Assembly: GCA_958439205.1 (NCBI GenBank)
Contig: OY288189.1
Coordinates: forward strand, 761,960 to 825,959
Reading direction: 5' to 3'
Length of the DNA stretch: 64,000 nt
Origin: an uncultured Allorhizobium sp.
GTDB lineage: Bacteria > Pseudomonadota > Alphaproteobacteria > Rhizobiales > Rhizobiaceae
Part shown: positions 18,057 to 30,772 of the stretch, in pieces
How positions within the stretch are numbered: the stretch's first letter is position 1
Layout of the letters: every line of letters starts with the position of its first letter
Notes under the pieces: generated by a model
Told to the model about the DNA's origin: nothing
The model's database searches: none
The model's input: only the letters and a program-made list of their open reading frames with translations
Made by a program: the position numbers and the translations under genes

Positions 18057-18587
18057 ATGATGAAATTCAGCCATGCAGTCACCGGAGCAGCCATCCTTCT
18101 GGCGCTCACAGGTTGCCAGCGCACATCCTATAGCAGCATGAATGCCGCCAACAGTGCGCTTCCGCCGCTGCAGGCGCAGCCCGTGCCTTCGGTGCAGTCG
18201 GGCCAGCTGCCGCCTCCTGGTGCTGCAGGTTCCGCCCAGTTCCCGGCAGCGCCCACCACGACGACTGCCGCACTCGACCCGGCCGCCGGTGCGCCGGCGA
18301 CCGCGCTCGATGTCACCAAGGAATCAATGGTCGGCAACTGGCGCGTTCAGAGTGCCGGATCGAGCTGTGACATGTTCCTGACGCTCACCAATCTCGGCAG
18401 TGGTTCACGTGGCGGCACCCGTGGTTGCGCCGGCGAACTCACGGCAATGGGATCCTGGGAAGTCTCGGGTAAGTCGGTTGTCCTCAAGGACCGCAACGGC
18501 AATACCATCGGCAGCCTCTACAAGACGGCCGATGCCCGTTTCGACGGCAGCACCGCTTCCGGTCAGCCGGTCAGCCTGAGCCGCTGA
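18057..18587 (+). CDS. Omp19-like outer-membrane lipoprotein, Inh/AprI protease-inhibitor fold
   Basis: A 176-residue lipoprotein with signal peptide and lipobox LTGC (Cys20 would be lipidated). A flexible Pro/Ala/Thr-rich linker spans roughly residues 30-85. The C-terminal beta-barrel domain (about 95-175) resembles Inh/AprI protease inhibitors, with the typical [19 protein letters not shown] start and two cysteines. The closest well-known relative is Brucella Omp19, an immunogenic lipoprotein reported to inhibit proteases. Two adjacent ATG codons (18057, 18060) are possible starts. A TTAACCAT motif lies upstream, and zapE follows after 60 bases. Confidence 0.85.
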   Translation: MMKFSHAVTGAAILLALTGCQRTSYSSMNAANSALPPLQAQPVPSVQSGQLPPPGAAGSAQFPAAPTTTTAALDPAAGAPATALDVTKESMVGNWRVQSAGSSCDMFLTLTNLGSGSRGGTRGCAGELTAMGSWEVSGKSVVLKDRNGNTIGSLYKTADARFDGSTASGQPVSLSR

Positions 18588-18647
18588 TTCATCTCTCATC
18601 CCAGCGGTGGCCCTTGACGGGCCACCCACCCGGCGGGACATCATTCC

Positions 18648-19823
18648 ATGCAGCCAGTTCCTGACTACGGCTTGAGCGTCGCCGAGCAGTTGCGCGCGAT
18701 GACGGAGGCGGGGACCCTTCAGCCTGATCGTTACCAGTTCGACGTCGCTGCAAAGCTCGACCGTATCCTCACGGAATTCAAGGCGCGCAAGCCGGCAGCG
18801 AAAAAGAGTGCGCTTGGCTGGATGTTTGCCCAGAAGCGCAAGCCGCAAATCCCGATCCAGGGTTTGTACATCCATGGCAGCGTTGGTCGCGGTAAGACGA
18901 TGCTGATGGATCTGTTCTTCAAGCTCGCGCCTGTCGAGAAGAAACGCCGCGCCCATTTCCATGAATTCATGGCCGATGTGCATTCGCGCATCCATGCCCA
19001 TCGGCAGAAACTGAAGGCCGGGGAAACGAAGGAGGCGGATCCTGTGCCTCCGGTGGCAGCGGCCCTGCGCGACGAAGCCCAGCTTTTGTGCTTCGACGAG
19101 TTCACGGTAACCGACATCGCCGATGCGATGCTCCTTGCGCGGCTTTTCACCGAGCTTTTCGCGCGCGGCTGCACGCTGGTTGCGACCTCGAATGTCGAGC
19201 CGGACAATCTCTACCGGGACGGGCTCAATCGCGGGCTGTTTCTGCCCTTTGTCGACCTGCTCAAGAAGAACGTGCAGGTGTCGACGCTGGACTCGCCAAC
19301 AGACTACCGGCTGGAGAAGATGGAGAGCCTCCCCGTCTACGTCTCGCCGCTCGATAATGCGCCCAAGATGATGGACATTGCCTGGAAGCGTGTGACAGAG
19401 GGCTCTCCCGAGCAGCCGGTGTCGATCGCCATGAAGGGGCGGACCATCGAGATCCCCCGCGCGGCTGGCCGATGCGCCAGGTTCACTTTTAGCGATCTGT
19501 GCGAGAAGCCACTCGGGGCATCGGACTACCTGGCGATTGCCAAGCGCTTCGATGTTGTCTTCGTCGAAAACATTCCGCATCTCGGCCCCGAGAAGCGCAA
19601 CGAGACGAAGCGGTTCATAATCCTGATCGATGCCCTCTACGATGCCAGCGTGCGGCTTTTTGCGTCCGCAGTGGCACTGCCGGAGACTCTCCTCACCGAG
19701 AAGAAGGGTACCGAAGGCTTCGAATTCGACCGCACAGTTTCACGCCTTTTCGAGATGCGGAGCGCCGATTATCTCGAACTGCACCAGTCCAAGCGTGACA
19801 AACATGACGAAGCTGTGACGTAA
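18648..19823 (+). CDS. zapE: AFG1/ZapE-family ATPase
   Basis: A 391-residue AAA-type ATPase of the AFG1 family. Walker A is GSVGRGKTMLMD (near residue 80) and Walker B is LLCFDEFTVTDIAD, followed by sensor region VATSNVEPDNLYRDGLNR. In E. coli ZapE affects Z-ring dynamics; in mitochondria AFG1 is linked to respiratory-complex turnover. Position between sdhCDAB and mdh is conserved in rhizobia and favours a link to respiration, which is inference. It is likely a cytoplasmic or membrane-peripheral protein. Confidence 0.92.
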   Translation: MQPVPDYGLSVAEQLRAMTEAGTLQPDRYQFDVAAKLDRILTEFKARKPAAKKSALGWMFAQKRKPQIPIQGLYIHGSVGRGKTMLMDLFFKLAPVEKKRRAHFHEFMADVHSRIHAHRQKLKAGETKEADPVPPVAAALRDEAQLLCFDEFTVTDIADAMLLARLFTELFARGCTLVATSNVEPDNLYRDGLNRGLFLPFVDLLKKNVQVSTLDSPTDYRLEKMESLPVYVSPLDNAPKMMDIAWKRVTEGSPEQPVSIAMKGRTIEIPRAAGRCARFTFSDLCEKPLGASDYLAIAKRFDVVFVENIPHLGPEKRNETKRFIILIDALYDASVRLFASAVALPETLLTEKKGTEGFEFDRTVSRLFEMRSADYLELHQSKRDKHDEAVT

Positions 19824-19871
19824 TATTTGACGTTTACGTAAGAATTTTATCTTCTAACCGATTGAAATTGA

Positions 19872-20948
<1,077 letters not shown>

Positions 20949-20979
20949 TTGCCATTTCGCCCAAAACAGGGACACGACA

Positions 20980-22173
<1,194 letters not shown>

Positions 22174-22191
22174 TCTCAAGGGACCTAACTG

Positions 22192-23094
22192 ATGTCTATT
22201 CTTGTAAACAAGAACACCAAGGTCCTCGTTCAGGGCCTGACCGGCAAGACCGGCACCTTCCACACCGAACAGGCGCTTGCCTACTACGGCACGCAGATGG
22301 TCGGCGGTATCCATCCGAAGAAGGGTGGCGAAAACTGGACCGGCTCCAAGGGTGAAAGCCTGCCGATCTTCGCAACCGTTGCCGAAGCCAAGGAAAAGAC
22401 CGGCGCTGACGCGTCCGTCATCTACGTTCCGCCGGCTGGTGCAGCCGACGCGATCATCGAGGCGATCGACGCCGAGATCCCGTTCATTACCTGCATCACC
22501 GAGGGTATCCCGGTCATGGACATGGTGCGGGTCAAGGCTCGCCTCGACAAGTCCAAGTCGCGCCTGCTCGGTCCCAACTGCCCGGGCATCCTGACGCCGG
22601 AAGAATGCAAGATCGGCATCATGCCGGGCTCGATCTTCCGCAAGGGTTCGGTCGGCATTGTCTCGCGCTCGGGAACACTTACATACGAAGCTGTGTTTCA
22701 GACCTCGAACGAAGGCCTCGGCCAGACGACGGCTGTCGGTATCGGTGGCGACCCGGTCAAGGGTACCGAGTTCATCGACGTGCTCGAGATGTTCCTGGCC
22801 GATCCGGCCACGACCTCGATCATCATGATCGGCGAAATTGGCGGCGCTGCCGAAGAAGAAGCTGCACAGTTCCTCATCGACGAAGCCAAGAAGGGCCGCA
22901 AAAAGCCCATGGCAGGCTTCATCGCAGGCCGTACGGCTCCGAAGGGCCGCACCATGGGCCACGCCGGCGCTGTCGTTTCCGGCGGCAAGGGCGACGCAGA
23001 ATCGAAGATCGAAGCCATGGAAGCCGCAGGCATCAAGGTTTCGCCTTCGCCAGCACGCCTCGGCAAGACCCTGGTCGAAGTCCTCAAGGGCTGA
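22192..23094 (+). CDS. sucD: Succinyl-CoA synthetase alpha subunit
   Basis: A 300-residue subunit with a CoA-binding Rossmann domain ([15 protein letters not shown] near residue 18) and the catalytic histidine in [17 protein letters not shown] (near 245) that is phosphorylated during turnover. [20 protein letters not shown] and SRSGTLTYE are further signatures. It forms the alpha-beta complex with SucC. An exceptionally strong hairpin follows its stop, before sucA. Confidence 0.97.
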   Translation: MSILVNKNTKVLVQGLTGKTGTFHTEQALAYYGTQMVGGIHPKKGGENWTGSKGESLPIFATVAEAKEKTGADASVIYVPPAGAADAIIEAIDAEIPFITCITEGIPVMDMVRVKARLDKSKSRLLGPNCPGILTPEECKIGIMPGSIFRKGSVGIVSRSGTLTYEAVFQTSNEGLGQTTAVGIGGDPVKGTEFIDVLEMFLADPATTSIIMIGEIGGAAEEEAAQFLIDEAKKGRKKPMAGFIAGRTAPKGRTMGHAGAVVSGGKGDAESKIEAMEAAGIKVSPSPARLGKTLVEVLKG

Positions 23095-23112
23095 GACCTG
23101 ACGAAAATCAAG

Positions 23113-23148
23113 CCAGGCGAAGGGTTGGTCCCCCAATCCTTCGCCTGG
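23113..23148 (+). other. Strong 16-bp hairpin between sucD and sucA
   Basis: A 16-bp stem (23113-23128 with 23133-23148, one G-T pair) with a 4-base loop. No T-tract follows, so it is not a standard terminator. It probably protects the sucCD 3' end or separates sucCD and sucA expression levels within the operon; that role is inferred. Confidence 0.7.
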
Positions 23149-23253
23149 ACTTCGCATATTTGAGACGATTCGCTTTTGCGATCGTGAGCGGCAGGCCGGG
23201 CATCCGGCCATCAATTCAAGTCGGGAGGCGAGCCGAGACGCTCGCGAAGCACC

Positions 23254-26250
23254 ATGGGTAGGCAAGAAGCCAACGAGCAGTTTCTGATCACGTCCTTCCT
23301 CGACGGATCGAATGCGGCCTATATCGAACAGCTTTACGCGCGCTATCAGGAAGACCCCTCTTCGGTCTCCGATGAGTGGCAGGCCTTTTTCAAGGCGCTG
23401 GCCGACAATCCGACCGATGTGACGAAGGCCGCGAAGGGCGCTTCCTGGCAGCGCAAGAACTGGCCGATCGCCGAGGGCGGCGATCTCGTCAACGCGCTCG
23501 ATGGCAACTGGGGCGTGGTCGAGAAGGCCATCGAAAAGAAGGTCCAGGCCAAGGTTGAAGCGACCGCCGCTTCGACAGGCAAGGCCCCTTCCGAAGCTGA
23601 AGTCCTGCAGGCAACGCGCGATTCGGTTCGCGCCATCATGATGATCCGTGCCTACCGCATGCGTGGTCACCTGCATGCCAAGCTGGACCCGCTCGGCCTC
23701 GCAGCGCCGGTTGACGATTACAACGAACTTTCTCCGACGGCCTACGGCTTCACCGAGGCCGATTACAGCCGCAAGATCTTCATCGACAACGTGCTGGGTC
23801 TGGAATACGCCACGATCCCGCAGATGCTCGACATCCTGCAGCGCACCTATTGCTCGACGCTCGGCGTCGAATTCATGCACATTTCCAATCCGGAAGAAAA
23901 AGCCTGGATCCAGGAGCGCATCGAAGGCCCCGGCAAGGGCGTCGAATTCACGCCGAACGGCAAGAAGGCCATCCTTCAGAAGCTGATCGAGGCCGAGGGC
24001 TTCGAACAGTTCATCGACGTCAAGTACAAGGGCACCAAGCGCTTCGGCCTCGACGGCGGCGAATCGCTGATCCCGGCGCTGGAGCAAATCATCAAGCGCG
24101 GCGGCCAGGAAGGTCTCGAGCAGGTTGTTCTCGGCATGGCCCATCGCGGCCGTCTGAACGTCCTGACCAACGTCATGCACAAGCCGCATCGCGCGGTGTT
24201 CCACGAATTCAAGGGCGGTTCTTTCAAGCCCGATGAAGTCGAAGGTTCCGGCGACGTGAAGTACCACCTCGGCGCTTCCTCCGACCGCGAGTTCGACGGC
24301 AACAAGGTTCACCTGTCGCTGACGGCCAACCCGTCGCATCTGGAAATCGTCAACCCCGTCGTCATGGGCAAGGCCCGTGCGAAGCAGGACCAGCTCGCCA
24401 AGGTCTGGGAAGGCGATGTCATCCCGCTCAAAGAGCGCGCCAAGGTTCTGCCGCTTCTCCTGCATGGTGATGCAGCCTTTGCCGGCCAGGGTGTCACGGC
24501 AGAAATTCTCGGCCTGTCTGGCCTGCGCGGTCACCGCGTGGCCGGCACGCTGCATGTGATTATCAACAACCAGATCGGTTTCACCACCAACCCGGCCTTC
24601 TCGCGTTCGTCGCCTTATCCGTCCGACGTCGCCAAGATGATCGAAGCGCCGATCTTCCACGTCAACGGTGACGATCCGGAAGCCGTCGTCTACGCGGCCA
24701 AGGTCGCGACCGAATACCGGATGAAGTTCCACAAGCCTGTCGTCGTCGACATGTTCTGCTACCGCCGCTTCGGTCACAACGAAGGCGACGAGCCGAGCTT
24801 CACCCAGCCGAAGATGTACAAGGAAATCCGTGCCCACAAGACGGTCGTCAACATCTATGGCGAGCGTCTGATCGCCGAAGGCCTGATCACCGAGGGCGAA
24901 CTCGAGAAGATGAAGGCCGACTGGCGCGCGCATCTCGAGCAGGAGTTCGAAGCCGGCCAGAGCTACAAGCCGAATAAGGCTGACTGGCTAGACGGCGCAT
25001 GGTCGGGTCTCAGGACCGCTGACAATGCCGATGAACAGCGTCGTGGCAAGACCGCCGTGCCGATGAAGCAGCTCAAGGAAATCGGCCGCAAGCTGTCGAC
25101 CATTCCGGAAGGCTTCAAGGCACACCGCACGATCCAGCGCTTCATGGAAAACCGCGCGCAGATGATCGAGACCGGCGAAGGCATCGACTGGGCGATGGGC
25201 GAAGCACTCGCCTTCGGTTCGCTCTGCCTCGACGGCCACAAGATCCGTCTGTCGGGCCAGGATTGCGAACGCGGCACCTTCAGCCAACGTCATTCGGTTC
25301 TCTACGATCAGGAGACCGAAGACCGCTACATCCCGCTCGCCAACCTGGCGCCGAACCAGGCCCGCTACGAAGTCATCAACTCGATGCTGTCGGAAGAGGC
25401 CGTGCTCGGCTTCGAATACGGCTATTCGCTGGCCCGTCCGAATGCGCTGACGCTCTGGGAAGCCCAGTTCGGTGACTTCGCCAACGGTGCACAGGTCGTC
25501 TTCGACCAGTTCATCTCGTCGGGCGAACGCAAGTGGCTGCGCATGTCCGGCCTCGTCTGCCTTCTGCCGCATGGCTATGAAGGTCAGGGTCCGGAACACT
25601 CCTCTGCCCGCCTCGAGCGCTGGCTGCAGATGTGCGCCGAAGACAACATGCAGGTCGCAAACGTCACGACGCCGTCGAACTACTTCCACATCCTGCGCCG
25701 TCAGATGAAGCGCGACTTCCGCAAGCCGCTGATCATGATGACGCCGAAGTCTCTGCTGCGCCACAAGCGCGCAACGTCGAGCCTTGCCGAACTGGCTGGC
25801 GAAAGCTCGTTCCACCGCCTGCTGTGGGACGATGCCGAAGTCATCAAGGACGGCCCGATCAAGCTGCAGAAGGATGCCAAGATCCGTCGCGTCGTCATGT
25901 GCTCGGGCAAGGTCTATTACGACCTTCTGGAAGAGCGCGAGAAGCGTGGCATCGACGACGTCTACCTGCTGCGCATCGAACAGCTCTACCCGTTCCCGGC
26001 CAAGGCGCTCATCAACGAGCTCAGCCGTTTCCGCAATGCGGAGATGGTCTGGTGCCAGGAAGAGCCGAAGAACATGGGCGCCTGGTCGTTCATCGATCCG
26101 TATCTGGAATGGGTGCTTGCCCATATCGACGCCAAGTACCAGCGGGTGCGCTACACCGGTCGTCCGGCTGCTGCCTCGCCGGCAACCGGCCTGATGTCCA
26201 AGCACCTTGCCCAGCTCGAAGCCTTCCTCGAGGACGCACTGGGCGGTTGA
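23254..26250 (+). CDS. sucA: 2-oxoglutarate dehydrogenase E1 component
   Basis: A 998-residue thiamine-diphosphate enzyme that decarboxylates 2-oxoglutarate and transfers the succinyl group to the lipoyl arm of SucB. The N-terminal FLDGSNAAYIEQLYARYQ segment binds E2/E3. Active-site blocks include MAHRGRLNVL, HLGASSDREF, LTANPSHLE, GDAAFAGQGV and the TPP motif region HVNGDDPEAV to NEGDEPSFTQP. RHSVLYDQ and LPHGYEGQGPEHSSARLER belong to the transketolase-like second half. Length matches alphaproteobacterial SucA. A hairpin overlaps its stop codon. Confidence 0.97.
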   Translation: MGRQEANEQFLITSFLDGSNAAYIEQLYARYQEDPSSVSDEWQAFFKALADNPTDVTKAAKGASWQRKNWPIAEGGDLVNALDGNWGVVEKAIEKKVQAKVEATAASTGKAPSEAEVLQATRDSVRAIMMIRAYRMRGHLHAKLDPLGLAAPVDDYNELSPTAYGFTEADYSRKIFIDNVLGLEYATIPQMLDILQRTYCSTLGVEFMHISNPEEKAWIQERIEGPGKGVEFTPNGKKAILQKLIEAEGFEQFIDVKYKGTKRFGLDGGESLIPALEQIIKRGGQEGLEQVVLGMAHRGRLNVLTNVMHKPHRAVFHEFKGGSFKPDEVEGSGDVKYHLGASSDREFDGNKVHLSLTANPSHLEIVNPVVMGKARAKQDQLAKVWEGDVIPLKERAKVLPLLLHGDAAFAGQGVTAEILGLSGLRGHRVAGTLHVIINNQIGFTTNPAFSRSSPYPSDVAKMIEAPIFHVNGDDPEAVVYAAKVATEYRMKFHKPVVVDMFCYRRFGHNEGDEPSFTQPKMYKEIRAHKTVVNIYGERLIAEGLITEGELEKMKADWRAHLEQEFEAGQSYKPNKADWLDGAWSGLRTADNADEQRRGKTAVPMKQLKEIGRKLSTIPEGFKAHRTIQRFMENRAQMIETGEGIDWAMGEALAFGSLCLDGHKIRLSGQDCERGTFSQRHSVLYDQETEDRYIPLANLAPNQARYEVINSMLSEEAVLGFEYGYSLARPNALTLWEAQFGDFANGAQVVFDQFISSGERKWLRMSGLVCLLPHGYEGQGPEHSSARLERWLQMCAEDNMQVANVTTPSNYFHILRRQMKRDFRKPLIMMTPKSLLRHKRATSSLAELAGESSFHRLLWDDAEVIKDGPIKLQKDAKIRRVVMCSGKVYYDLLEEREKRGIDDVYLLRIEQLYPFPAKALINELSRFRNAEMVWCQEEPKNMGAWSFIDPYLEWVLAHIDAKYQRVRYTGRPAAASPATGLMSKHLAQLEAFLEDALGG

Positions 26251-26260
26251 TCCGCCCAGT
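26238..26260 (+). other. Hairpin overlapping the sucA stop codon
   Basis: A perfect 9-bp GC-rich stem (26238-26246 with 26252-26260) with a 5-base loop that contains most of the sucA TGA. There is no T-tract. It may slow ribosomes or nucleases at the sucA-sucB junction. Confidence 0.6.
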
Positions 26261-26307
26261 CACTCCCTCGCAGACCGAAACGTTCTCTGACCAACGGAAT
26301 TGAGATC

Positions 26308-27537
<1,230 letters not shown>

Positions 27538-27549
27538 GGAAATTTCACG

Positions 27550-27963
27550 ATGGAGCCGGTATCCGCTTCCGCCTCTCCGCTTGTCCTGCTCCTTGCGTGG
27601 AGCGTGGTCCTGCTGGTCGCGCATGTCCTCCTGCAGGGCATGCTCGCCACCAAGGAGCTGGGCACGGAGTGGAATGCCGGCCCGCGTGACGACGACAAGC
27701 AGCCGGCGAGCAAACTCGCCGGCCGTGCTGCCCGGGCGTCCTCGAACTTCCGCGAGACCTATCCGGCCTTCGTCGCTCTTACGGTAGGCCTTCTGTTTAC
27801 AGGCGAGACGTCGGGTCTCGCTCTGATCGGCGCCAGCATCTGGTTTGTCGGCCGCATCGTCTATTACCCGCTCTATCTGGCCGGCATCCCCTATATCCGC
27901 TCGCTCGTCTGGACCGGGTCGATGGTCGGCCTCGGCCTGATGTTCCTCGCACTGGCGTTTTGA
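27550..27963 (+). CDS. MAPEG-family membrane protein
   Basis: A 137-residue integral membrane protein with about four helices. It has the MAPEG pattern RAARASSNFRETYPAFVA followed by a helix and GRIVYYPLYLAGIPYIRSL, resembling the glutathione/eicosanoid-metabolising MAPEG group, whose bacterial members are mostly uncharacterised. It lies 12 bases after sucB and 8 bases before the next gene, so it is probably co-transcribed with the dehydrogenase genes. A peroxidase or transferase activity is possible by family only. Confidence 0.85.
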   Translation: MEPVSASASPLVLLLAWSVVLLVAHVLLQGMLATKELGTEWNAGPRDDDKQPASKLAGRAARASSNFRETYPAFVALTVGLLFTGETSGLALIGASIWFVGRIVYYPLYLAGIPYIRSLVWTGSMVGLGLMFLALAF

Positions 27964-27971
27964 GGTGAGGC

Positions 27972-28466
27972 ATGGGCGCGTCGTTAGGAGCAGCCGTTCT
28001 TCTTGCCGCGCTTGCGTTCTCTCACGCGGCCTCGGCCGCCGATTGCCGGATTGAGAAAGCCACCTACCGCGAAGCCGAAACCGGAGTCGAGCTCGTCTTT
28101 GCCGCGGCCAGCGGCGAGAACACGCCGGTCAGCCATGGTTTCAAGACTGAAATCGGCACGTTCAAGCTTGATGGTCATGTGATGTTCGATCCCGAAATCG
28201 AACGTCCCATCGGCATGCTGATGAACAATTGCCCAGACGGCGACGTCACTGGCGCAACGATTGCCGCCTGCACCGTCTGGAAGGGTATCGTCTACGGCAT
28301 CGACGAGACGACCGGCCATGTCGACCTTCTGCCGCCGGAAGGGGCCGATGCACCCGACGTGCTTCTCCTGCCCGGCTTCGGCCCCGCCATCCTGTCGTCT
28401 GCTGTCGGCAAGGGCATGGAAAGCGCCCCATGGGATGTCTTCGAATTCAAGGGATGCGCCTCATGA
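27972..28466 (+). CDS. Secreted hypothetical protein
   Basis: A 164-residue protein with a clear signal peptide (hydrophobic residues 4-18, ASA-like cleavage near 22). Mature cysteines occur near the start (ADCRIE), in NNCPDG, in AACTVW and at the end (KGCAS), consistent with periplasmic disulfides. I recognise no domain. GAGGTGAGG just upstream is a good ribosome-binding site. Its stop overlaps the SDR start by four bases, so it belongs to the sucAB-MAPEG-SDR-lpd run. Confidence 0.75.
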   Translation: MGASLGAAVLLAALAFSHAASAADCRIEKATYREAETGVELVFAAASGENTPVSHGFKTEIGTFKLDGHVMFDPEIERPIGMLMNNCPDGDVTGATIAACTVWKGIVYGIDETTGHVDLLPPEGADAPDVLLLPGFGPAILSSAVGKGMESAPWDVFEFKGCAS

Positions 28467-29212
28467 CCAGCCGTCCCCTCCTTCTCGTCACCGGCGGCAG
28501 TCGTGGCATCGGCGCTGCCGTCTGCCGCAAGGCCGCAGCGCAGGGTTATGACCTGCTCGTCAATTATCGCTCGGACAAGGCGGCTGCCGAGGCCGTCGCC
28601 GCGGATTGCCGGACGCTCGACGCCAAGGCCGAGATTGTGCAGGGCGACACCGCCACCGAAGAGGGCATTGCCGCGATCTTCGCCGCCGCCGATCTGCTTG
28701 GACCTCTCCATGGTCTCGTGAACAATGCCGGCGTAGTCGACGTCACGGCGCGGGTCGAGGAATTCGACCGGGCGCGGCTCGACCGCATGTTTGCCGTCAA
28801 CGTGATCGGCAAGATCCGCTGCGCCACGGAAGCCTTGAAGCGCATGTCGACGAAGCATGGCGGGCAGGGTGGCGTGATCGTCAACATCTCGTCTATGGCC
28901 GCCGTGATCGGCAGTTCGGGCCAATATGTCGACTATGCCGCCGCCAAGGCCGCGGTTGATACCTTTACTGTGGGCTTGTCCCGCGAAGTCGCGACCGAGG
29001 GCATCCGGGTCAACGCCATCCGGCCTGGGATCATCGATACCGAAATCCACGCATCCGGCGGATTGCCGGACAGGGCGCGCGATCTGGCTCCCATCGTTCC
29101 GATGCAAAGGCCCGGAACGGCGGACGAAGTGGCCGACAGCGTTCTTTATCTCCTCTCGCCTCAGGCATCCTATGTGACGGGTGCCCTCTTGAATGTCAGC
29201 GGCGGTCGGTAA
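28463..29212 (+). CDS. Short-chain dehydrogenase/reductase
   Basis: A 249-residue classical SDR. The NAD(P) loop is TGGSRGIGAAV near residue 10, and NNAGVVD near 90. The catalytic Ser lies in VNISSMAAVIGSSGQYVDYAAAKAA, which also carries the YxxxK pair. RPGIIDTEIHASGG is the post-catalytic segment. The family acts on alcohols, sugars or fatty acyl groups; the basic residue RSDK after strand 2 suggests NADP(H). The start codon overlaps the previous stop (ATGA), and lpd follows after 25 bases. Confidence 0.9.
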   Translation: MTSRPLLLVTGGSRGIGAAVCRKAAAQGYDLLVNYRSDKAAAEAVAADCRTLDAKAEIVQGDTATEEGIAAIFAAADLLGPLHGLVNNAGVVDVTARVEEFDRARLDRMFAVNVIGKIRCATEALKRMSTKHGGQGGVIVNISSMAAVIGSSGQYVDYAAAKAAVDTFTVGLSREVATEGIRVNAIRPGIIDTEIHASGGLPDRARDLAPIVPMQRPGTADEVADSVLYLLSPQASYVTGALLNVSGGR

Positions 29213-29237
29213 CCGTCGAAAACGAAGGAAGCTTCCC

Positions 29238-30644
29238 ATGTCTTATGATGTCATCGTTATCGGCTCCGGCCCCGGCGGCTATGTCTGCGCCATCAAGGCG
29301 GCCCAGCTCGGCATGAAGGTTGCCGTCGTCGAGAAGCGAGCCACCTATGGCGGCACTTGCCTCAACATCGGCTGCATTCCGTCCAAGGCCTTGCTGCACG
29401 CGTCTGAAGTCTTCCACCATGCTGCCCATGGCATGGCGGACCTCGGTGTCGAAGTCGGTGCACCGACGCTGAACCTGCCGAAGATGATGGCCCACAAGGA
29501 CGCGACCGTGAAGTCGAACGTCGAGGGCGTTGCCTTCCTGTTCAAGAAGAACAAGATCGACGGCATCCAGGGCACCGGCAAGATCCTCGGCGCCGGCAAG
29601 GTTGAGGTGACCAACGACGCCGGTGAAGTCCAGGTTCTCGAAACCAAGAACATCGTCATTGCCACCGGTTCCGACGTCGCCGGCATTCCGGGTGTTGCGG
29701 TTGAGATCGACGAAAAGATCATCGTGTCCTCGACCGGCGGTATCGCACTCGACAAGGTACCGGCCAAGATGATCGTCGTCGGCGGCGGTGTCATCGGCCT
29801 CGAGCTCGGCTCGGTCTGGTCGCGCCTCGGCGCCAAGGTCACCGTTGTCGAATATCTCGACACGATCCTCGGCGGCATGGACGGCGAAGTCTCCAAGCAG
29901 TTCCAGCGCATCCTTGCCAAGCAGGGCATGGAATTCAATCTCGGCGCCAAGGTCACCGGCGTGGTCAAGTCGGGTGATGGCGCCAAGGTCACGTTCGAGC
30001 CGGTCAAGGGTGGCGAAGCTCAGACGCTCGATGCCGACGTCGTGCTCGTCGCGACCGGCCGCAAGCCCTACACCGCAGGCCTCGGCCTCGAAGAATCCGG
30101 CGTTGCCCTCGACAATCGTGGCCGCGTCGAGATCGACGGCCACTACCGCACCAATGTTGCCGGCATCTATGCCATCGGCGACGTGGTCAAGGGTCCGATG
30201 CTCGCCCACAAGGCGGAAGACGAAGGCGTGGCGCTTGCCGAAATCCTCGCTGGACAGCATGGCCATGTGAACTACGAGGTCATCCCCGGCGTCGTCTACA
30301 CCCAGCCGGAAGTCGCCTCCGTCGGCAAGACCGAGGAAGAGCTTAAGGCCGCAGGCGTAACCTACAAGGTCGGCAAGTTCCCGTTCACGGCGAACGGTCG
30401 TGCGCGCGCCATGCAGGCCATGGACGGCTTTGTGAAGGTTCTTGCCGATAAGGACACCGACCGCGTTCTCGGCGTTCACATCATCGGCCTCGGCGCCGGC
30501 GAGATGATCCACGAAGCTGCCGTGCTGATGGAATTCGGTGGTTCGTCCGAAGATCTCGGCCGCACCTGCCACGCGCACCCGACCATGTCGGAAGCCGTCA
30601 AGGAAGCCGCACTCGCGACCTTCTTCAAGCCGCTGCATATGTGA
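29238..30644 (+). CDS. lpd: Dihydrolipoyl dehydrogenase (E3)
   Basis: A 468-residue flavoprotein disulfide oxidoreductase that reoxidises the dihydrolipoyl arm of SucB (and possibly other complexes) with NAD+. FAD fold VIGSGPGGYVCAIK; redox pair C41/C46 in GGTCLNIGCIPSKALLH; NAD loop VVGGGVIGLELGSVW; C-terminal interface motif CHAHPTMSEA with the catalytic His-Glu pair. ATG 29238 gives the family start. It closes the mdh-sucCDAB-MAPEG-SDR run and is followed by a terminator. Confidence 0.97.
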   Translation: MSYDVIVIGSGPGGYVCAIKAAQLGMKVAVVEKRATYGGTCLNIGCIPSKALLHASEVFHHAAHGMADLGVEVGAPTLNLPKMMAHKDATVKSNVEGVAFLFKKNKIDGIQGTGKILGAGKVEVTNDAGEVQVLETKNIVIATGSDVAGIPGVAVEIDEKIIVSSTGGIALDKVPAKMIVVGGGVIGLELGSVWSRLGAKVTVVEYLDTILGGMDGEVSKQFQRILAKQGMEFNLGAKVTGVVKSGDGAKVTFEPVKGGEAQTLDADVVLVATGRKPYTAGLGLEESGVALDNRGRVEIDGHYRTNVAGIYAIGDVVKGPMLAHKAEDEGVALAEILAGQHGHVNYEVIPGVVYTQPEVASVGKTEEELKAAGVTYKVGKFPFTANGRARAMQAMDGFVKVLADKDTDRVLGVHIIGLGAGEMIHEAAVLMEFGGSSEDLGRTCHAHPTMSEAVKEAALATFFKPLHM

Positions 30645-30690
30645 GCCTGCTGACCTGACATAGGTCAATTATTATATTTCGGTAAGGTTG

Positions 30691-30727
30691 AAGGCCGTCG
30701 CTTGTGCCTCAAGCGGCGGCCTTTATC
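30691..30727 (+). terminator. Terminator-like hairpin after lpd
   Basis: A 14-bp stem (30691-30704 with 30710-30723, one G-T pair) and a 5-base loop, with only a short TTTAT-type tail. Its position 47 bases after lpd, at the end of the long TCA gene run, supports a terminator role. Confidence 0.7.
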
Positions 30728-30772
30728 ATGCGTGGTCAGTGCCTCCCTTTGCTCCTCCCGAAAGGCAAGACC

